Shown: positions 1-8,794, counted from the stretch's first letter. The stretch is 64,000 nucleotides of DNA from Acinetobacter baumannii (GCF_009759685.1 NZ_CP046654.1:3596001-3660000); one strand, 5' to 3'. Made by a program: numbers and translations. Notes: generated by a model from the sequence alone, not told the origin.

Positions 1-1069
1 ATTGCTCATCTTTTTGATGCTTTGATACGAACTGTAAGCCCACAGGCAAGCCTTCACTGGTTTCAAGTGGCACTGAAATAGCTGGATGTCCTGATAAATT
101 AAATGGTCGAACTAAACCGGTTAGGTTCAAAAAAGCGACTGTGTTTTCAGCTTCAGAAACTTTTGGTGGAATTTGTGGAAGTGTCGGTAGAACCAATGCA
201 TCATATTTTTCTAATAAAGCATCGAGTTCTTGGGTCAACTGCGCTTTCACAACTTCTGCTTGCTTTACTTGCTCTAAAGTGGTGTGGGCTGCTTTTAATA
301 AACGATTATTTACATCAGAACCAATTAAGCCTGTTTGAGTTAACTCACCAAAAGCTTGCCAGTTTTCATAGTTAATAATCTGCATGCCTGCATCATAAGC
401 TGCTTCAAAATGTTCAACTTTTTCTAAAACGGTCTCTAAATTCGCTTTTTGAAGTGCTTGATAAATACAGTTCCAAACAACCTCATCTGCTTTGACATTG
501 AGCAGCGCAAGTTTTGGTGTACGAGTGCATTCAGCCGGCTTAAAAGTTGGATCAATAATTTGCATAGCTTTTTCAATCATCTCGACTGAATTTGCAAAAG
601 GACCAACGCAATCTAAAGAACTTGACGGCGGGTATACGCCTTCGCGACTTACCCGACCAAAAGTCGGTTTTAAACCAAAAACTCCGCAGCACGCAGCGGG
701 CATACGGATAGAGCCACCCGTGTCAGTGCCTAGAGTAAAGTCAGCTTGTTTAGCTGCAACTGCTGCGGCTGAACCACTTGAAGAGCCACCCGGAATAAGT
801 TCAGGATATTTAGGGTTAATAGGTGTACCAAAAGCATGGTTAATGCCCGTAATTCCAAAAGCCAATTCGTGCAAATTTGTCTTGCCAATAATTTCGCAAT
901 CAGCTTTTAAGATGTTTTTAACCACCTCTGCATCATCATGTGCGGGTTCAACTTCTAATAAAGCTCTACTGCCAGCAATGGTTTTTAGACCTTGAATATC
1001 TATAGTGTCCTTCACCATCACCTTAATTTTGCCGCTTCCTTTTTGCACACTTTGGCTAATAATATTCAT
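1..1069 (-). CDS. Amidase-signature family amidase, C-terminus cut by the window edge
   Basis: Predicted hydrolase of a carboxamide; the substrate cannot be read from the sequence. The frame starts at ATG 1069, with a GGA-rich ribosome site just upstream, and leaves the window after 356 codons without a stop; the family is usually about 400-500 residues. The Ser-cisSer-Lys triad is visible: Lys20 in VMVKDTID, the Gly/Ser-rich block GGSSSGSAAA at 94-103 with the cis-Ser, and the nucleophile Ser120 in TDTGGSIRMP. There is no signal peptide, so it is probably cytoplasmic. It is divergent from a MarR-type gene, with an inverted repeat between them, so control by that regulator is a reasonable inference. 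The family call is firm, the reaction is open. Confidence 0.85.
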   Translation of the reverse strand, partial: MNIISQSVQKGSGKIKVMVKDTIDIQGLKTIAGSRALLEVEPAHDDAEVVKNILKADCEIIGKTNLHELAFGITGINHAFGTPINPKYPELIPGGSSSGSAAAVAAKQADFTLGTDTGGSIRMPAACCGVFGLKPTFGRVSREGVYPPSSSLDCVGPFANSVEMIEKAMQIIDPTFKPAECTRTPKLALLNVKADEVVWNCIYQALQKANLETVLEKVEHFEAAYDAGMQIINYENWQAFGELTQTGLIGSDVNNRLLKAAHTTLEQVKQAEVVKAQLTQELDALLEKYDALVLPTLPQIPPKVSEAENTVAFLNLTGLVRPFNLSGHPAISVPLETSEGLPVGLQFVSKHQKDEQ

Positions 1070-1090
1070 TCACTTTTCCATGTATTTTTA

Positions 1091-1123
1091 TCCATTAATT
1101 AAAATATCAGAAAATTTAATGGA
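1091..1123. promoter_or_regulatory. Inverted repeat between amidase and MarR genes, candidate operator
   Basis: TCCATTAA at 1091-1098 is repeated as its exact reverse complement TTAATGGA at 1116-1123, with a 17-nt AT-rich spacer. It sits in the divergent intergenic region of the amidase and the MarR-type regulator. MarR proteins usually bind such dyads and control a divergent neighbour, so this is the best operator candidate. The half-site spacing (25 bp) is wider than in many MarR sites. Confidence 0.35.
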
Positions 1124-1218
1124 ATTGTCAAGTAATTTTTCTAATGTGCGTTCAAGGAAATATGCAAAATTTTGTTTATAATAGAATTACCCTTTTTTTA
1201 CTAAGTTATTGCTTAGCT

Positions 1219-1686
1219 ATGCTTGATCATTTAGAACAATTTCTTCCCAATAAAGAACCGTCGAGTATTCAAAACTTCCCCTTTTTCTGGATTTCCCAAG
1301 TTAATGGTAAATATTCACAACTTATTGAAAAATCTATAAAGAAACTTGGCATTGATAATACTCGCCGCAAAATTATTTTAAGTACCAATGCGCTTGGGGA
1401 AGCCAGTATCACTGACATTGCCAATCTTTCTACTTTAAAACTCACAACAGCAACAAAGGCTGTATATCGATTGGTAGAAGATGGCATTGTGGAAGTCTAC
1501 TCTTCCACCACTGATGAACGGATTTCGATGGTGAAATTAACGGCCAAAGGTGTTGAGCTTGTTGAGCAGATTAACCAAATTAGTGTGGTTACCTTAGCGG
1601 GGATCCTCAATGCTTTTTCAGAAGATGAACTGCATAATCTAAATCATCAGTTAAAAAAGTTATTTGATCTCATGCCATCAAGTTAA
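1219..1686 (+). CDS. MarR family transcriptional regulator
   Basis: About 155 residues with a winged-helix core. The N-terminal dimer helices run to about residue 40, a helix-turn-helix lies around ITDIANLSTLKLTTATKAVYRL, and the wing is VYSSTTDERISMVKLTAKG, where the DER motif is typical of the MarR wing. Starts at ATG 1162 or 1144 would add a hydrophobic stretch foreign to the family, and neither has a well-spaced ribosome site. ATG 1219 (MLDHLEQF) is preferred because it begins where the fold begins, although its own ribosome site is weak too. Divergent from the amidase and upstream of an MFS carrier and a porin; it probably controls one or more of them in response to a small ligand. Confidence 0.8.
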   Translation: MLDHLEQFLPNKEPSSIQNFPFFWISQVNGKYSQLIEKSIKKLGIDNTRRKIILSTNALGEASITDIANLSTLKLTTATKAVYRLVEDGIVEVYSSTTDERISMVKLTAKGVELVEQINQISVVTLAGILNAFSEDELHNLNHQLKKLFDLMPSS

Positions 1687-2098
1687 TTATTTCCATCGAC
1701 ATTAAATTAACTGGGCTCTAGAGCAGTTAAAGCTAGTCTTTCTTTAGCTGCTCACTATAAAAAATCTGCCACAAATAGTAAAATTTATTAAATTCAAATA
1801 TTTATAATAATTAAACCCTCCTAATAGCTCACTTAACATACTTTTTAGGTATCTAAACATACTCAACAAGTAATGGAATTTTACATATAAAAAGAAAATA
1901 ATAATTCAATAATCTAGTCAGCATTACTATTTCTGTTTGTGTTAAGTCACCTTCTTCAAGGCCCCTTACCAAACCAAATTCAATCATTTCTAGCCGTTTC
2001 ATAATTCATTTCAAATGGGGACGTATCAAAAATTTTGAGGATGAATAGAAGCTAGAGATCAATTTCTTTAAAGCGTTTTATACATAAGGATTAAGTGT
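1687..2098. other. Intergenic region between MarR gene and MFS gene
   Basis: This 412-nt AT-rich gap holds no convincing gene. The only open frame with protein-like composition is a 49-codon minus-strand frame (1853-2002), listed separately. An AAGGA ribosome site for the MFS gene lies just before 2099. I found no clear sigma-70 promoter or terminator. Confidence 0.5.
1853..2002 (-). CDS. Possible 49-residue small protein or gene remnant
   Basis: ATG 2002 opens a 49-residue frame ending at TAG 1853. Its first 30 residues (MKRLEMIEFGLVRGLEEGDL then TQTEIVML) are polar and helical, as in a real protein; the last third is hydrophobic and AT-driven. No good ribosome site precedes it. It could be a small gene or the 5' end of a decayed one. 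Not recognised. Confidence 0.2.
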   Translation of the reverse strand: MKRLEMIEFGLVRGLEEGDLTQTEIVMLTRLLNYYFLFICKIPLLVEYV

Positions 2099-3448
2099 AT
2101 GAACCAAAGTAATATCGCTGTTGAAAGGACACAAAAGAAAACCAATGCATATGCATGGTATGTGGTCATACTTTGTATGTTGGCCTATATTTTTTCATTT
2201 ATTGACCGTCAAATTCTGGCCTTGATGATTGAACCCATCAAAGCAGACCTTCAACTTTCAGATACTCAATTTAGCTTGTTACATGGCCTTGCCTTTTCAC
2301 TATTCTACGCTGTGATGGGCTTACCATTAGCCTATATTGCCGACCGTTTTTCCCGACCAAAACTGATTTCAATCGGGATTATTGTCTGGAGCTTAGCAAC
2401 AGCAACTTGCGGTTTAAGTAAAAACTTTATTCAACTATTCCTAAGCCGTATGGCTGTGGGCGTTGGTGAAGCAGCTTTATCTCCAGCTGCCTATTCAATG
2501 TTTAGTGACATGTTCAGTAAAGACAAACTAGGCCGCGCGGTCGGGATCTATTCAATTGGTGCTTTCTTAGGTGGAGGTATCGCCTTTTTAGTTGGCGGTT
2601 ACGTGATTAACCTGCTTAAAGGCGTGACACTCATTGAAGTTCCTTTATTAGGTGCACTCAAGGCATGGCAAATTGCCTTTTTAGTGGTGGGGTTACCCGG
2701 CATTATTATAGGTTTGCTATTTATTTTGACAGTTAAAGATCCTGCACGTAAAGGACAGCAGCTCAACCAAAGCGGACAAGTTGACCAAGTTAAATTCACG
2801 CAGTGCCTTCAGTTTATCAAGAAACATGCAAAAACTTTTGCTTGTCATTATTTAGGTTTTACCTTTTATGCAATGGCACTCTATAGCCTAACTAGCTGGA
2901 CACCTGCATTTTATATTCGAAAGTTTCAACTTGCTCCGACTGAAACAGGCTATATGCTCGGCACTATATTGCTAGTTGCAAATACTTTAGGCGTGTTTTG
3001 CGCAGGATGGCTAAACGACTGGTTTATTAAAAAAGGACGCCAAGATGCACCGATGTTCACGGGTGTGATTGGTATTGTTGGCCTGATTATTCCAATTGCA
3101 TTTTTTACCCAGACAGATCAACTCTGGCTTTCAGTAACTTTGCTCATTCCTGCAATGTTCTTTGCCTCCTTCCCACTTGTGATTTCGGCAACAGCATTGC
3201 AAATGTTAGCACCCAACCAATTTAGAGCACGCCTTTCTGCCCTATTCCTTTTGGCAAGTAACTTAATTGGACTAGGTGTTGGTACAACATTAGTGGCAAT
3301 TATTACAGATAAGGTTTTTGGCAATCCATTAATGGTGGGGTCTTCTTTATCTATTGTGGGTGGTTTGTCCTGTGTACTGGCTTTGGCTCTACTTTTCAAA
3401 GGCTGTAAATCCTTTAGTGAAAGCATGAAGCTTGAAAAATTACGTTAA
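2099..3448 (+). CDS. MFS transporter (spinster-like)
   Basis: A 449-residue inner-membrane carrier with about 12 hydrophobic segments. The first helix carries IDRQILALMIEPIK, and the loop between helices 2 and 3 carries the MFS signature LAYIADRFSRPK. The family moves small organic solutes, usually by ion-coupled symport or antiport; the substrate here is unknown. The start is supported by AAGGA about 9 nt upstream. The OprD-type porin gene begins 116 nt after its stop on the same strand, so the pair may provide inner- and outer-membrane passage for one compound, possibly the amide hydrolysed by the nearby amidase (inference). Confidence 0.85.
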   Translation: MNQSNIAVERTQKKTNAYAWYVVILCMLAYIFSFIDRQILALMIEPIKADLQLSDTQFSLLHGLAFSLFYAVMGLPLAYIADRFSRPKLISIGIIVWSLATATCGLSKNFIQLFLSRMAVGVGEAALSPAAYSMFSDMFSKDKLGRAVGIYSIGAFLGGGIAFLVGGYVINLLKGVTLIEVPLLGALKAWQIAFLVVGLPGIIIGLLFILTVKDPARKGQQLNQSGQVDQVKFTQCLQFIKKHAKTFACHYLGFTFYAMALYSLTSWTPAFYIRKFQLAPTETGYMLGTILLVANTLGVFCAGWLNDWFIKKGRQDAPMFTGVIGIVGLIIPIAFFTQTDQLWLSVTLLIPAMFFASFPLVISATALQMLAPNQFRARLSALFLLASNLIGLGVGTTLVAIITDKVFGNPLMVGSSLSIVGGLSCVLALALLFKGCKSFSESMKLEKLR

Positions 3449-3478
3449 TTGAAGCAACAGCCACTTATAAAAACAGGA

Positions 3479-3503
3479 GTTCCCTTTAAACAATTTAGGG
3501 AAC
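3479..3503. repeat. Intercistronic stem-loop between MFS and porin genes
   Basis: GTTCCCT (3479-3485) pairs with AGGGAAC (3497-3503) around an 11-nt AT-rich loop. There is no U-run after it, so it is more likely an mRNA-stability or pausing hairpin, or a regulator dyad, than a terminator. Confidence 0.35.
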
Positions 3504-3564
3504 ACCACACCAATATTTCACAATACGTAATGCCGAGGACTGGCATATATCTTGGAAATGGATT

Positions 3565-4821
3565 ATGGAATTATTTCACCGTTTTAAACCACACACTTTA
3601 GCTTTTGCCACTTTATTTATTATGTGCAGCAGTTCTTGGGCTGCAAATCCAAATCAGCAAACTGAAGATGAGTGGAAATTCACTTTAAAAAATGCCTATA
3701 TCAATCGTGATTTTGATAATGACGCCCTTAAAGATACCGGTAGTTGGTCTCAGGCAGCATCTTTATTTTATAAATCGAAAATGCATGACACTCCACTAGT
3801 CATAGCAGATAAACCTATCACCATTGGAGCTGACGCTTCCGTTCAATACGCCGTACGTTTGAGTTCAGACAAACATGTCGCAGATACTGTTTTGCCTTTT
3901 AATAAAGAAACGCAATCTCAAGCATCTGATTATCTAAAATACGGCGCGACTTTAAAACTAGGTTATGACAAAACACTTTTAAGTGTCGGTGAACTCTGGC
4001 TAGAGTTACCTGTAACGGCTGTTGATGCTAGCCGCCAGTTACTCACTTCGTATTGGGGGACCAATCTTAAGTCACAACTTTCAGATCAACTTTATGTCGA
4101 AATTGGTCGAGTTGAAAAAGTCTCGCCACGAAATGAAGAAGATTTTAAAAAGTTTTCGTTCACAGCAAATGGAATTACCAAAGAATCTGATGGCTTAAAT
4201 TATATTGACCTGCGCTATCAGTTTACGCCGTCTTTGAAGGGCGAATATTATTTTGGTAATTTAGAAGATCTCTACAATAAACACTATGTAGGGCTTGAGC
4301 ATACGTGGAAACAACCAACTTTTGCTCTAACTTCCAAATTTAAATACTTCAATGCGAAAGATGACGGTAATACCTTTGATATTGATGCCCAGAACATTGG
4401 TTTACTTGAAACCGTCAAAGTAAAAAACCATACCTTTGGTTTGGGTTACCAACAAATTATTGGAGAGTCGGCTTACCCATTACCAGATGGCTTCTTACCA
4501 GAAACTTATTTCATTAACTGGAATGCCACAGGCTTTTTCAAAGAAAATGAAAAGTCTTACCATGTCATGTATGGCTATGACTTTAAAGATTACGTTCCAG
4601 GCTTAAACGCAATGGTGAAATATGTTTACGGTCATGACTTTAAAGCAGCTAATGGTGAGAAAAACCACGAAACTGAGTCAAATGTGATTTTAAACTATAC
4701 GTTTCAACAGCCTTTCTTAAAAGGCTTTGCCCTGCAATATATTCGTATTGACTACAACGTTAAACACGGCAATGACTTTGGCGAAGACCGTTTATTCGTC
4801 AATTACACCAAAAAATTCTAA
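3565..4821 (+). CDS. OprD family outer-membrane porin
   Basis: A 418-residue beta-barrel protein. An N-terminal signal peptide ends near residue 26 (CSSSWAA), followed by DEWKFTLKNAYINRDFDND, typical of OprD porins. The rest alternates short hydrophobic/aromatic strands and polar loops, and the C-terminus FVNYTKKF ends in the Phe expected for BAM-dependent barrel insertion. The family forms substrate-selective channels for amino acids, peptides or aromatic acids. Probably co-transcribed with the MFS gene upstream. It is followed by a strong two-way terminator. The exact substrate is not readable. Confidence 0.8.
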   Translation: MELFHRFKPHTLAFATLFIMCSSSWAANPNQQTEDEWKFTLKNAYINRDFDNDALKDTGSWSQAASLFYKSKMHDTPLVIADKPITIGADASVQYAVRLSSDKHVADTVLPFNKETQSQASDYLKYGATLKLGYDKTLLSVGELWLELPVTAVDASRQLLTSYWGTNLKSQLSDQLYVEIGRVEKVSPRNEEDFKKFSFTANGITKESDGLNYIDLRYQFTPSLKGEYYFGNLEDLYNKHYVGLEHTWKQPTFALTSKFKYFNAKDDGNTFDIDAQNIGLLETVKVKNHTFGLGYQQIIGESAYPLPDGFLPETYFINWNATGFFKENEKSYHVMYGYDFKDYVPGLNAMVKYVYGHDFKAANGEKNHETESNVILNYTFQQPFLKGFALQYIRIDYNVKHGNDFGEDRLFVNYTKKF

Positions 4822-4823
4822 AT

Positions 4824-4858
4824 AAAAATTACCCCCTAAAATTTAGGGGGTAATTTTT
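4824..4858. terminator. Bidirectional intrinsic terminator
   Basis: A perfect 17-bp inverted repeat around a single central A (4841), with a core of five C and five G pairs flanked by A-run and T-run. It serves the converging porin (+) and SDR (-) transcripts. Its right edge touches the SDR stop codon. Confidence 0.85.
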
Positions 4859-5600
4859 ATCCTAATTTATTAACCAATCTCAAAGGTAAAACCTTCATGG
4901 CAATACTCATTGGTAACCACGGCCACTGCGGTACATAAGCTTTTACAGGTTGTTTTTCGATCGCTTTGACTAAAGCTTTACACCCTGTTTTGGCGTCGAC
5001 TTCAAAAGGTAAATGTTTAGCACCTTCATTCATTTCAGTTCGGATGTAACCTGGGAAAATGGTTGAGACTTTAATTGGGGTATCAAGTAATTCAGCACGA
5101 ATACCCTCGGCCAAGTGAGCAACTGCAGCTTTACTTGCCGCATAGGTCGATAAATGTTTTGGTAATCCGCGCATCGCACTCATAGACGACATGACCACCA
5201 AATGACCTGCATTTTGCGCTCTAAAAATTTCAATCGCTGCCTCACACTGTGCTAAAGCAGAGATAAAGTTTGTTTCGGCCGTGGCTCTGTTAATTTCAAA
5301 ATTACCTTTACCAATACGGCGACCATTTCCGACTCCGGCATTTACAATAATTCGGTCTAAATAGCCAAATTCTTGTTTAAAGGCACGAAAAACTTCAAAA
5401 ACCTGATCGTAATTGGTAACGTCCAGACTTTTCGCAATGACTTTAATACCGTACTGATGTTCTAGTTCGGTTTTTAAAGTCTCTAATCGGTCTAAACGGC
5501 GTGCACAAATCGCCAAGTTATAACCTTTTGCTGCAAATTCATGCGCCATACCTGCGCCTAAACCAGAACTTGCGCCTGTAATTAAAATTGTCTTCGCCAT
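4857..5600 (-). CDS. Short-chain dehydrogenase/reductase (SDR)
   Basis: A 247-residue classical SDR. The N-terminal nucleotide-binding motif is TGASSGLGAG (8-17), the NAG motif is VNAGVGNG near 90, and the catalytic Ser and Tyr-x-x-x-Lys are in VMSSMSAM and YAASKAA. It should oxidise or reduce a hydroxyl/keto group with NAD(P)(H). It is last in a four-gene minus-strand run after the histidine-phosphatase gene (15-nt gap), kinase and acyl-CoA dehydrogenase genes, so the substrate is probably a hydroxyacyl or keto-acyl intermediate (inference). The start has AAGGA 8 nt upstream. Confidence 0.85.
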   Translation of the reverse strand: MAKTILITGASSGLGAGMAHEFAAKGYNLAICARRLDRLETLKTELEHQYGIKVIAKSLDVTNYDQVFEVFRAFKQEFGYLDRIIVNAGVGNGRRIGKGNFEINRATAETNFISALAQCEAAIEIFRAQNAGHLVVMSSMSAMRGLPKHLSTYAASKAAVAHLAEGIRAELLDTPIKVSTIFPGYIRTEMNEGAKHLPFEVDAKTGCKALVKAIEKQPVKAYVPQWPWLPMSIAMKVLPLRLVNKLG

Positions 5601-5615
5601 GCTTTTATCCTTATT

Positions 5616-6314
5616 TTAAATCCATGTCAGTAAATCTGGACGCTCAGCTTTTATAAAATGGTGTTCATTTAAACTTAAAACCTGAGCTTCATTTCCAACT
5701 AAACGTAAAGTCGTGAGGCTTGTATTGGTAATTGCCCAATTCAAAGCAAAAGTTCGATTAGGGCTCAGTTCAAGCAGCTTGCCAATTGCTACCGAAATCA
5801 CACCACCCGAGGTAAAAACGACTGCATAACGAGGTTTGGTTTTTGCCAACTCATCACAAAGTTGCTGTAGCGCCGTTTCGACTCTATTTTTAAAATGCGG
5901 CCAAGACTCATCATATTCATGATGAAAATCGCCATCGGTCCATCGTTCAATCGCACCTTCAAAGATTTTGGCAAGATACGCGCGAGGGTTATGCTCTTTT
6001 GCGACATCGGCTTTTAACAGTTCAGGCTGTTCAAAACGTGGCTCATAACGGGCAAAAACCTGTTGATGGTTAAACTCATTCCATAAATTATTATGATGAA
6101 TTACCGCATCTGGAAAACATTCTTTTAGTGCAAGCTGTGCAGTTTGTTCATGGCGCTGCATAGTTCCTGCAACTACATAAGGTTGTTCTTTCAATATTTT
6201 CTTAAAATATTGGCCTAATAAAGTCGCTTGAGCTTCACCATTTTCAGACAACTCATCATAGTTACTTTTACCAAACGATGCCTGTCCATGCCTTACCAGA
6301 TAAATTGTGGTCAT
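5616..6314 (-). CDS. Histidine phosphatase family protein
   Basis: A 232-residue member of the phosphoglycerate-mutase-like superfamily. The phospho-accepting histidine is in the N-terminal LVRHGQASFG. A second conserved block, VAGTMQRHEQTA, carries the arginine, and the C-terminal VVFTSGGVI takes the place of the usual GHG-type motif, so the second catalytic histidine is not obvious there. ATG overlaps the stop of the upstream kinase gene (ATGA), implying translational coupling. Next to an APH-fold kinase it may remove or proofread the phosphate that the kinase adds (inference). Cytoplasmic. Confidence 0.8.
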   Translation of the reverse strand: MTTIYLVRHGQASFGKSNYDELSENGEAQATLLGQYFKKILKEQPYVVAGTMQRHEQTAQLALKECFPDAVIHHNNLWNEFNHQQVFARYEPRFEQPELLKADVAKEHNPRAYLAKIFEGAIERWTDGDFHHEYDESWPHFKNRVETALQQLCDELAKTKPRYAVVFTSGGVISVAIGKLLELSPNRTFALNWAITNTSLTTLRLVGNEAQVLSLNEHHFIKAERPDLLTWI

Positions 6315-7432
6315 CTTCTTAAAATACCCTGTATTTTCTGTAGAGATTGCTGAGCAAATTCCGATTCTTGCAATTTTTGCTGGGCGATAAGTTTTAAAGC
6401 TCTGATATGTAGTGCATGAATGACAATCCAGAAATCTTTAAAAGCAGGGTTTCGGGTTTGTTTATGGTAATAACGATAATAGATTTGCTGGGCAATCACT
6501 GCTAAACGGAATACACCAAACACTTCATAAAAAGTCCAGTTTTGAGGCTCCAGACCAGTTTTTTGCAAATAATAGTCAACAACTTCTTTGCGAGAGAACA
6601 TTCCCTTTAAGTGAGTAGGCTGACGACGTGTCGATCTAAAAATCATATTATCCGTAGGCTCAACCCAATAGGCCAAAGCACTGCCCAAATCCATTAATGG
6701 ATCACCCAAGGTCGCCATTTCCCAATCCAACACCCCAATCACTTCAGTTGGATGTTTTGGATCTAAAATCACGTTATCAAAACGCCAATCATTGTGAATG
6801 ATACAAGTTGTAGAATCTTGAGGGATATTATCGTTTAGCCATTTTCGAACATATTTAAATGAAGGAACATTGATTGTGCGGACTTTTTCATAGCGTTTAT
6901 CCCAACCTTCAACTTGTCTACGGCAATATCCTGTACCTTTACCTAGTTCAGCTAAAGGCGTGTTCTCATAAGGAACTTGATGTAACTCAATCAGCTTATC
7001 AATAACATTTACACAAAGTTGATGGACATCTTCTTCAGTAAAGCCAAGCTCAGGCGGTAGTTTTGCACGAGGAATAATACCTTCAATGCGTTCCATGACA
7101 TAAAAATCACAGCCAATGACCGACTCATCCTGACAAAGTGCCACCATTTTAGGGAGTACTGGATAATAAGGCGCAAGATTTTTCTGCACCATATATTCAC
7201 GGGCCATATCGTGGGCTGACTTCGCTTTTGTTCCTTTTGGGGGACGCCGTAAAATTAAATCGGTATTTTCATATTTTAAACGATAAGTCCAATTCGACGC
7301 TCCGCCCGTATATTGAGTAACGACCGCTGGGCCAACCAACTCAACACCTTGGCTTTTTAACCAGTTTTCAACTGCCCCAATATCAAGCTCTTCACCTTCA
7401 CGTACTTCACCGCCTACATCAATTACCGACAT
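6311..7432 (-). CDS. APH-fold phosphotransferase, ACAD10/11 kinase-like
   Basis: About 373 residues with the aminoglycoside-phosphotransferase/choline-kinase fold. The ATP-binding lobe has YTGGASNWTYRLKYENTDLI and LRRPPKG, and the catalytic loop reads IIHNDWRFDNVIL followed by VLDWEMATLGDPLMDLG, the metal-binding Asp region. Proteins of this branch sit next to, or are fused with, acyl-CoA dehydrogenases (eukaryotic ACAD10/11, LvaA of Pseudomonas), where they phosphorylate hydroxyacyl-CoA. Here the next gene upstream is an acyl-CoA dehydrogenase. I chose ATG 7432 over GTG 7438 because AAGGA is well placed only for the ATG. Confidence 0.85.
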   Translation of the reverse strand: MSVIDVGGEVREGEELDIGAVENWLKSQGVELVGPAVVTQYTGGASNWTYRLKYENTDLILRRPPKGTKAKSAHDMAREYMVQKNLAPYYPVLPKMVALCQDESVIGCDFYVMERIEGIIPRAKLPPELGFTEEDVHQLCVNVIDKLIELHQVPYENTPLAELGKGTGYCRRQVEGWDKRYEKVRTINVPSFKYVRKWLNDNIPQDSTTCIIHNDWRFDNVILDPKHPTEVIGVLDWEMATLGDPLMDLGSALAYWVEPTDNMIFRSTRRQPTHLKGMFSRKEVVDYYLQKTGLEPQNWTFYEVFGVFRLAVIAQQIYYRYYHKQTRNPAFKDFWIVIHALHIRALKLIAQQKLQESEFAQQSLQKIQGILRR

Positions 7433-7449
7433 ATTCACTTCCTTTAAAC

Positions 7450-8691
7450 TTATACTTTCTTATGACGACCATAACCACGTTTGGCCAACTCTAATTTGGC
7501 AATCATGCCTTTATGTACTTCATCTGGGCCATCAGCTAAACGTAAACTGCGTGCTTGGGCAAAGAAACCCGTTAATGGCGTATCTCTTGAAACGCCCGCA
7601 CCGCCATGTAGCTGAATTGCCATGTCGACTACTTTTTCTAATACGCTTGGAGCGACTACTTTAATTGCAGATATTTCTGTTAAAGCGGCCATGTTTCCTA
7701 AAGTATCCATTTTATAAGCAGCATACAAGGTTAAAAGTCTAGCTTGATCTATGGCTACTCGAGCATCGGCTACACGCTCTAGGTTTCCACCGAGTTTTAG
7801 AATTTCTTTGCCAAACGCCGTTCTAGACATACCTCTATCAATCATAAGCTCTAGTACTTTTTCAGCAGCTCCGATACAGCGCATACAATGATGAATACGC
7901 CCCGGCCCTAAACGACCTTGTGCAATTTCAAAACCTTGCCCCGCTCCACCAATAAAGTTTTCAAGAGGTACTCGAACATTATTAAAATGAACCTCACCAT
8001 GTCCATGCGGCGCATCATAGTCACCAAACACAGGTAACATCCGTTGAATTTCTACACCCGCCGTATCAATCGGTACTAAAACCATAGAGTGTTGATGGTG
8101 GCGGTCTTTAGTTTCATCTGGAGTATGGGCCATAAAAATAATGACTTTAGCATTTGGATCACCTAAACCAGACGACCACCATTTTTTGCCATTTAAAACA
8201 ATTTCATTACCGTCAATGAGTGCAGTTGCTTGCATGTTGGTTGCATCGCTTGACGCAACATCAGGTTCAGTCATGCAAAAAACCGAACGAATTTTTCCGT
8301 CCAATAAAGGCTCTAACCATTGCTGTTTCTGCTGCTCACTGCCATAGCGCCATAACACTTCCATATTTCCCGTATCTGGTGCATTACAGTTAAAAACCGT
8401 GGGCGCCAATAAACTACGACCGGTTAATTCAGCAATATGCGCATATTCTTGAACAGTTAACCCTGCACCGAGTTTTTCATCGGGTAAAAACATATTCCAA
8501 AGACCTGCCTGTTTGGCTTTAGATTTTAGAGTTTCTAAAAGTTCGGGCCACTGCCATTTTTTCCAGTTTCCATCTGGATTTAACTCATGAACTTCTTCCC
8601 AAAATTTTGCTTCGACAGGTTCTATTTCTTCTAAAATAAATTTTTTAGTTCGCTCAGCAAAATCTTGAGCTTTCTTGGAGAGTTCAAACAT
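7450..8691 (-). CDS. Acyl-CoA dehydrogenase family protein
   Basis: A 413-residue flavoenzyme. An N-terminal all-alpha domain (to about 125) precedes the FAD-binding beta domain with CMTEPDVASSDATNM and KWWSSGLGDPNAK. The C-terminal helical domain has GPGRIHHCMRCIGAAE, RTAFGKEI and IQLHGGAGVSRDTPL. The architecture is that of ACAD10/11-type dehydrogenases, acting on an acyl-CoA in the cytoplasm and passing electrons to ETF. It is the first gene of a four-gene operon with an APH-fold kinase 17 nt downstream. The classical base Glu cannot be placed by eye, so desaturase versus phosphate-eliminating chemistry is open. Confidence 0.88.
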   Translation of the reverse strand: MFELSKKAQDFAERTKKFILEEIEPVEAKFWEEVHELNPDGNWKKWQWPELLETLKSKAKQAGLWNMFLPDEKLGAGLTVQEYAHIAELTGRSLLAPTVFNCNAPDTGNMEVLWRYGSEQQKQQWLEPLLDGKIRSVFCMTEPDVASSDATNMQATALIDGNEIVLNGKKWWSSGLGDPNAKVIIFMAHTPDETKDRHHQHSMVLVPIDTAGVEIQRMLPVFGDYDAPHGHGEVHFNNVRVPLENFIGGAGQGFEIAQGRLGPGRIHHCMRCIGAAEKVLELMIDRGMSRTAFGKEILKLGGNLERVADARVAIDQARLLTLYAAYKMDTLGNMAALTEISAIKVVAPSVLEKVVDMAIQLHGGAGVSRDTPLTGFFAQARSLRLADGPDEVHKGMIAKLELAKRGYGRHKKV

Positions 8692-8779
8692 TCTTTTTCC
8701 TTTACATCATTATCTGGTCTTTACATCAACATAACTTGAAACTTAATATGAATGAAATGATTTTATTAAATAATGCATC

Positions 8780-8794
8780 ATGAATAATATTCAT
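8780..8794. promoter_or_regulatory. Palindrome over the LysR start codon
   Basis: ATGAATA-A-TATTCAT is a perfect 15-bp palindrome whose inner part fits the LTTR box T-N11-A. It begins exactly at the LysR start codon, so a bound regulator would block its own gene. The site is AT-rich, so chance cannot be excluded. Confidence 0.3.

Noticed and set aside
492..995. 167-codon plus-strand frame
   Set aside because: It is the antisense of the amidase gene, whose catalytic motifs read clearly on the minus strand.
1144..1218. 25-residue hydrophobic extension of the MarR regulator
   Set aside because: Not typical of the family, and its start codons lack a well-spaced ribosome site; the core begins at 1219.
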